A stretch of 64,000 nucleotides of DNA from Cypionkella sp049896245 (GTDB taxonomy: Bacteria > Pseudomonadota > Alphaproteobacteria > Rhodobacterales > Rhodobacteraceae), in NCBI RefSeq assembly GCF_049896245.1, contig NZ_JAFCTX010000024.1:9497-73496 (forward strand), given 5' to 3'. Below the pieces are notes generated by a model. That model made no database searches. It worked only from the letters and a program-made list of their open reading frames with translations, and was not told the DNA's origin. Within the stretch, counting starts at the first letter, position 1; the number at the start of each line of letters is the position of its first letter. Below, piece after piece: positions 61,195 to 64,000 of the stretch. Made by a program: the position numbers and the translations under genes.

Positions 61195-62259
61195 TGGTTT
61201 CGGTGGCATCCTGAGGCGCGCGTTGTCGGCGACGATCGGGCGTTGCGCAGCGCTTTGGCTGTGCCGGGGCGGGCGTTTCGGATTGGCGGCGTGGGCGCGC
61301 TGCCTTCGGGCGAGGGGGTGTTTGAGACGCTGACCTCTGGCTCCTCCGGCGCGCCCCGGCGGATTTTGCGCAGTATGGAGTCGTGGACCCGCAGTTTTGC
61401 GGTCAACGCGGGGCTGTTTGGCATCGGGCCGGGGGTGCGCGTGGCGGTGCTGGGCGATCTGGTGCATTCGCTGGCGCTCTACGGCGTGCTGGAGGGGCTG
61501 CATCTCGGGGCGGACGTGGTTCTGCTGGGAGGTGTGCGGCCAGATCGGCAGGCGCGGACCTTGGCTGGGGCGGAGGTGATTTACGCCACGCCCGCGCAAC
61601 TTAGGCTGTTGGTTGAGGCCGGGTGGCAGGCCTCGGGGTTGATCTTGGTTGGCGGCTCGAAGCTGGACGCAGGGCTGCGGGCGGCTTTGGCGGGGGCCGA
61701 GGTACGGGAGTTTTACGGCGCGGCGGAAGCGAGTTTCATCACGCTGGCGGGACCGGACGCGCCGGCGGAGTCGGTGGGCGCGGTCTATCCCGGTGTCGAG
61801 ATTGACCTGCGGGCGGGGCAGATCTGGGTGCGCTCGCCCTATCTTTTTCAGGGCTACGCCGGGGCGGATGCAGGTGGGGCGGTTTGCGACGATGGCTGGC
61901 TGTCGGTCGGTGAGATCGGGCGGCTGCAGGACGGCTATCTCTATCTGTCGGGCCGGACGGGGCGGATGGTGACGGTGGCGGATCAGAACGTGTTTCCCGA
62001 GGAGATCGAGAGCTTTATCGCCGGGCTGCCGGGGGTGGCGCGGGTGGCCGTGCTGCCGCGTAAGGATATTTTGCGCGGGGCGGTGATGGTGGCGGTTTTG
62101 CAGGGGGATGTGACGGCGGAAGCGACGATCTTGGCGGCGTGTCGCGCGCGGTTGGGGGCGTTGATAGCCCCACGCGCGGCGATCTGGGTGCAGGAGTGGC
62201 CGGTGTTGGCCTCGGGGAAAACCGATCTGCTGCGGTTGGCGGGCGAGGTCGGGCTGTGA
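61189..62259 (+). CDS. Short AMP-dependent acyl-CoA synthetase/ligase
   Basis: This adenylate-forming enzyme of only 356 residues is well short of the usual 500 or more; the N-terminal domain is reduced. The P-loop LTSGSSGAPRRI, YGAAEASF and the C-terminal catalytic Lys in LASGKTDLLRL are present, with WLSVGEIG in place of the usual GDIG. It should activate a carboxylic acid as acyl-CoA, substrate unknown. It overlaps the thiolase gene (GTGA), so they work as a pair. The start lies in a repeat element. Confidence 0.8.
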   Translation: MKWFRWHPEARVVGDDRALRSALAVPGRAFRIGGVGALPSGEGVFETLTSGSSGAPRRILRSMESWTRSFAVNAGLFGIGPGVRVAVLGDLVHSLALYGVLEGLHLGADVVLLGGVRPDRQARTLAGAEVIYATPAQLRLLVEAGWQASGLILVGGSKLDAGLRAALAGAEVREFYGAAEASFITLAGPDAPAESVGAVYPGVEIDLRAGQIWVRSPYLFQGYAGADAGGAVCDDGWLSVGEIGRLQDGYLYLSGRTGRMVTVADQNVFPEEIESFIAGLPGVARVAVLPRKDILRGAVMVAVLQGDVTAEATILAACRARLGALIAPRAAIWVQEWPVLASGKTDLLRLAGEVGL

Positions 62260-63329
62260 GCGTGATCTTGGCGGCGAAGCGGACGGCGGTAGTGCCGCGG
62301 AATGGGGCGTTTTCGCGATTGGAGATTGAGGATTTGGGAGCGCCTGTGGTGCAGGCGTTGTTGGCGGCGGCGGGGATTGCTGCGGCTTCGGTGGATGAGC
62401 TGATCTGTTCGAACGCGCTCGGGGCGGGCGGCAATCCGGCGCGGCGGGTGGCGCTGGCTGCTGGGCTGCCGGAACGGGTTGCGGGGTTGTCGGTGGATCG
62501 GCAATGCGCGGGGGGGCTTGATGCGATTTTACTGGCGCGGGCGCTGGTCGATTCGGGCGCTGCCGAGGTGGTGATCGCGGGCGGGGTGGAGAGTTATTCG
62601 CGGCGTCCGTTGCGGCTGCGAACTGATCCTGAGGGTGGCGCGGCGGTGGCCTATGATCAGGCGCGGTTCACGCCTTGGGATGATCGTGATCCGGGCATGG
62701 CGGAGGCTGCGGAGGCGCTGGCGGAGCGGTTAGGAATTTCGCGCGGGGCGCAGGATGTTTGGGCGGTGGAAAGTCATGCCAAGGCGCGGGTGTGCGAGGG
62801 CGAGATTGTCGAGGTTGCCGGGCAGGTGCGTGATGTGTTTGCGCGCGAGTTGAGCCTTGAGGTGGCGGCGCGGGCGAACGTGGTTTGCGGGTCGATCACG
62901 GCGGCGAATGCGGCGGTGGCGGCGGATGCGGCGGCTTTTGTGCTGGTGGTGTCGGAACGGGTGGCGGCGGGGCGCGGGATGCGGATCTTGGGCGGGGTGA
63001 CGCTGGGCGGCGATCCGGTGGAGCCGGGGCTGGCTCCGGTTGCGGCGATTCGGGCGGCGTTGCAGCGGGCGGGGATTGGGGTGGATCGGGTGATGGTGGC
63101 GGAGATTATGGAGGCCTATGCGGTGCAGGCAATGGCCTGCGTGAGTGGGGCGGGGTTGGACGCTGCCTCGGTCAATATCGGCGGCGGGGCGCTGGCGCGC
63201 GGGCATCCGATCGGGGCCTCGGGGGCGGTGCTGGCGGTGCGGTTGTTTTATGAATTGCAGGCCGGGATCGGGCTGGCTGCGATTGCGGCGGCGGGGGGGA
63301 TCGGCACGGCTTTACTGGTGGAGCGGTAG
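62256..63329 (+). CDS. Thiolase-like protein with altered active site
   Basis: This 357-residue thiolase-fold protein starts at GTG 62256, overlapping the ligase stop. The acyl-binding nucleophile C84 is in DRQCAGGLDA, and the GHP motif is present in ARGHPIGASGA. The usual NEAF is MEAY (EIMEAYAVQ), and the C-terminal Cys of the CxGxG motif is replaced (AIAAAGGIG). It is also about 35 residues shorter than usual. It may be a non-canonical thiolase or an acyl carrier/condensing relative. Confidence 0.82.
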   Translation: MSVILAAKRTAVVPRNGAFSRLEIEDLGAPVVQALLAAAGIAAASVDELICSNALGAGGNPARRVALAAGLPERVAGLSVDRQCAGGLDAILLARALVDSGAAEVVIAGGVESYSRRPLRLRTDPEGGAAVAYDQARFTPWDDRDPGMAEAAEALAERLGISRGAQDVWAVESHAKARVCEGEIVEVAGQVRDVFARELSLEVAARANVVCGSITAANAAVAADAAAFVLVVSERVAAGRGMRILGGVTLGGDPVEPGLAPVAAIRAALQRAGIGVDRVMVAEIMEAYAVQAMACVSGAGLDAASVNIGGGALARGHPIGASGAVLAVRLFYELQAGIGLAAIAAAGGIGTALLVER

Positions 63330-63333
63330 GGGG

Positions 63334-63349
63334 TGTCCACGCGTGGACA
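63334..63349. repeat. 16-bp perfect palindrome
   Basis: TGTCCACGCGTGGACA lies 4 bp after the thiolase stop. A partial relative (CCATGCGTGGACAG) occurs at 17243-17258 near rimO. Confidence 0.5.
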
Positions 63350-63431
63350 GGGATTCTGTCGCTGTCATTTCAATGGGTTGTGAGGGTCGCGTTAACGGAT
63401 TGTTAAGGTTCTGACGCTCTGCCCGGAGGGC

Positions 63432-63449
63432 GATTTTCGCGCGAAAATC
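63432..63449. other. 18-bp palindrome GATTTTCGCGCGAAAATC
   Basis: This is a perfect dyad between the thiolase gene and the last gene, at the latter's stop codon. It may act as a terminator for both directions. Confidence 0.5.
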
Positions 63450-63873
63450 AGGGGGCGTTCCCGCCCCCTCGGCCTGCTGCCTCACCCCCTGAGGATATTT
63501 GAGCTAATGTGAAATTGGGTGGAGGTGATAGGTTTGACGGTTTGGTTTTGGTATGGGCGTTTGGTCGGGCTTGCGGCCCGTGCCCTGTCTGAGGTTTGCT
63601 GGGGAGGCGATGCAGACAAGTGCGGGCGGATTTGGTGGGTTTGAAACGAGCCGTGAGGATGACCGCGCCTTCAATGACCGCAACGCATATCCGAATGGCA
63701 GCTATGAGGGCGGCGTTTGTAGAGAGCACGGCTGCCAGCAATGCCCAAAGCGAGAAGAAGACGGACAGCTGGACAAGGGCCAGGAGAACGCTCAATAGGA
63801 TTGCACTGGCACCCGAGAATTTCAGTTTGCTGCCGCAGTTTGTGCAAGTCGTGCCACCGCAACAGGCCTTCAT
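63448..63873 (-). CDS. Small membrane protein with Cys-rich N terminus
   Basis: This predicted 141-residue protein starts MKACCGGTTCTNCGSKLKFS, a possible zinc-ribbon (two cysteine pairs), then two hydrophobic stretches (ILLSVLLALVQLSVFFSLWA and ALIAAIRICVAVIEGAVILT). The C-terminal tail reads through the GATATTTG repeat element and ends in the palindrome at 63432, so it may not be native. The frame is open to 63981 and the start is unsure. Family not recognised. Confidence 0.45.
   Translation of the reverse strand: MKACCGGTTCTNCGSKLKFSGASAILLSVLLALVQLSVFFSLWALLAAVLSTNAALIAAIRICVAVIEGAVILTARFKPTKSARTCLHRLPSKPQTGHGPQARPNAHTKTKPSNLSPPPNFTLAQISSGGEAAGRGGGNAP
63491..63515. repeat. GAGGATATTTG element copy
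   Basis: GAGGATATTTGAGCTAATGT followed by GAAAT is the same core as at 23209 and 27144, here inside the tail of the last predicted gene. Confidence 0.55.
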
Positions 63874-64000
63874 GCGGTGTTTTAGAGCAAGTCGCCGTTC
63901 ATATGATTCAGGCTTCCCATCTTGGACGGTTTCTGATTCCCTGATCTTTCCAGATATAGGGGATCGAGATGGGCAAATCACATCCTATGGAGCTTCGCAG

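Overview
The window looks like chromosomal DNA from a GC-rich alphaproteobacterium of the Rhodobacterales (Roseobacter/Rhodobacter type). The reasons are a GcrA cell-cycle regulator, an HWE-family histidine kinase, a Rhodobacterales-like Tad pilus cluster, an Lrp-type PutR next to a bifunctional PutA, and small GC-rich intergenic repeats. I see no phage, insertion sequence, plasmid gene or CRISPR array. Almost every gene has a recognisable housekeeping or metabolic role.

Layout, left to right. 1-4.5 kb: C4-dicarboxylate uptake, with dctD-dctB on the minus strand diverging from the permease dctA; this DctD has lost several AAA+ catalytic motifs. 4.8-6.1 kb: a MATE exporter. 6.2-10.9 kb: a tandem glycine riboswitch in front of gcvT-gcvH-gcvP. 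10.9-11.3 kb: a highly structured intergenic stretch, then azlC-azlD, a DUF3775-like gene and a NarL-type two-component pair. 15 kb: a small secreted protein with Asp/His repeats. 15.8-27 kb: rimO, an HWE kinase, ppk2, an AsmA-like protein, gcrA, a possible RraB, a small lipoprotein, guanine deaminase, mgtE and 5-formyl-THF cyclo-ligase.

27.2-40.2 kb is a Tad/Flp pilus cluster, all on the minus strand. Transcription starts at two nearly identical flp pilin genes and continues through a third Flp-like gene, cpaB, cpaC, an OmpA-like lipoprotein, cpaE, cpaF, tadB, tadC, two TPR lipoproteins, the prepilin peptidase cpaA and an AAA+ ATPase. Several hairpin terminators divide it into sub-units. TadE/TadF/TadG pseudopilins are not in the window. 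A divergent lytic transglycosylase flanks it.

41.5-64 kb: a GNAT gene with scoB-scoA, tRNA-Leu(UAA), a molybdenum hydroxylase operon (FAD, FeS and Mo subunits plus a MoaD-like protein), putR/putA for proline catabolism, a rhomboid protease, an inositol-phosphatase-like enzyme, an ABC-F ATPase, an EmrAB-type efflux pair with its MarR regulator, metR/metF with a MetR box, aroQ, and a pair made of a short AMP-ligase and a thiolase with altered active-site residues. A 60-G/29-C homopolymer at 27.05-27.14 kb is probably an assembly artefact.

The most unusual items are the degenerate DctD, the Asp/His-repeat secreted protein, the mini-ligase/odd thiolase pair, the flp duplication, a recurring GGATATTTG..AATGTGAAA intergenic element (one copy supplies a gene start), and the hairpin-rich gap after gcvP.
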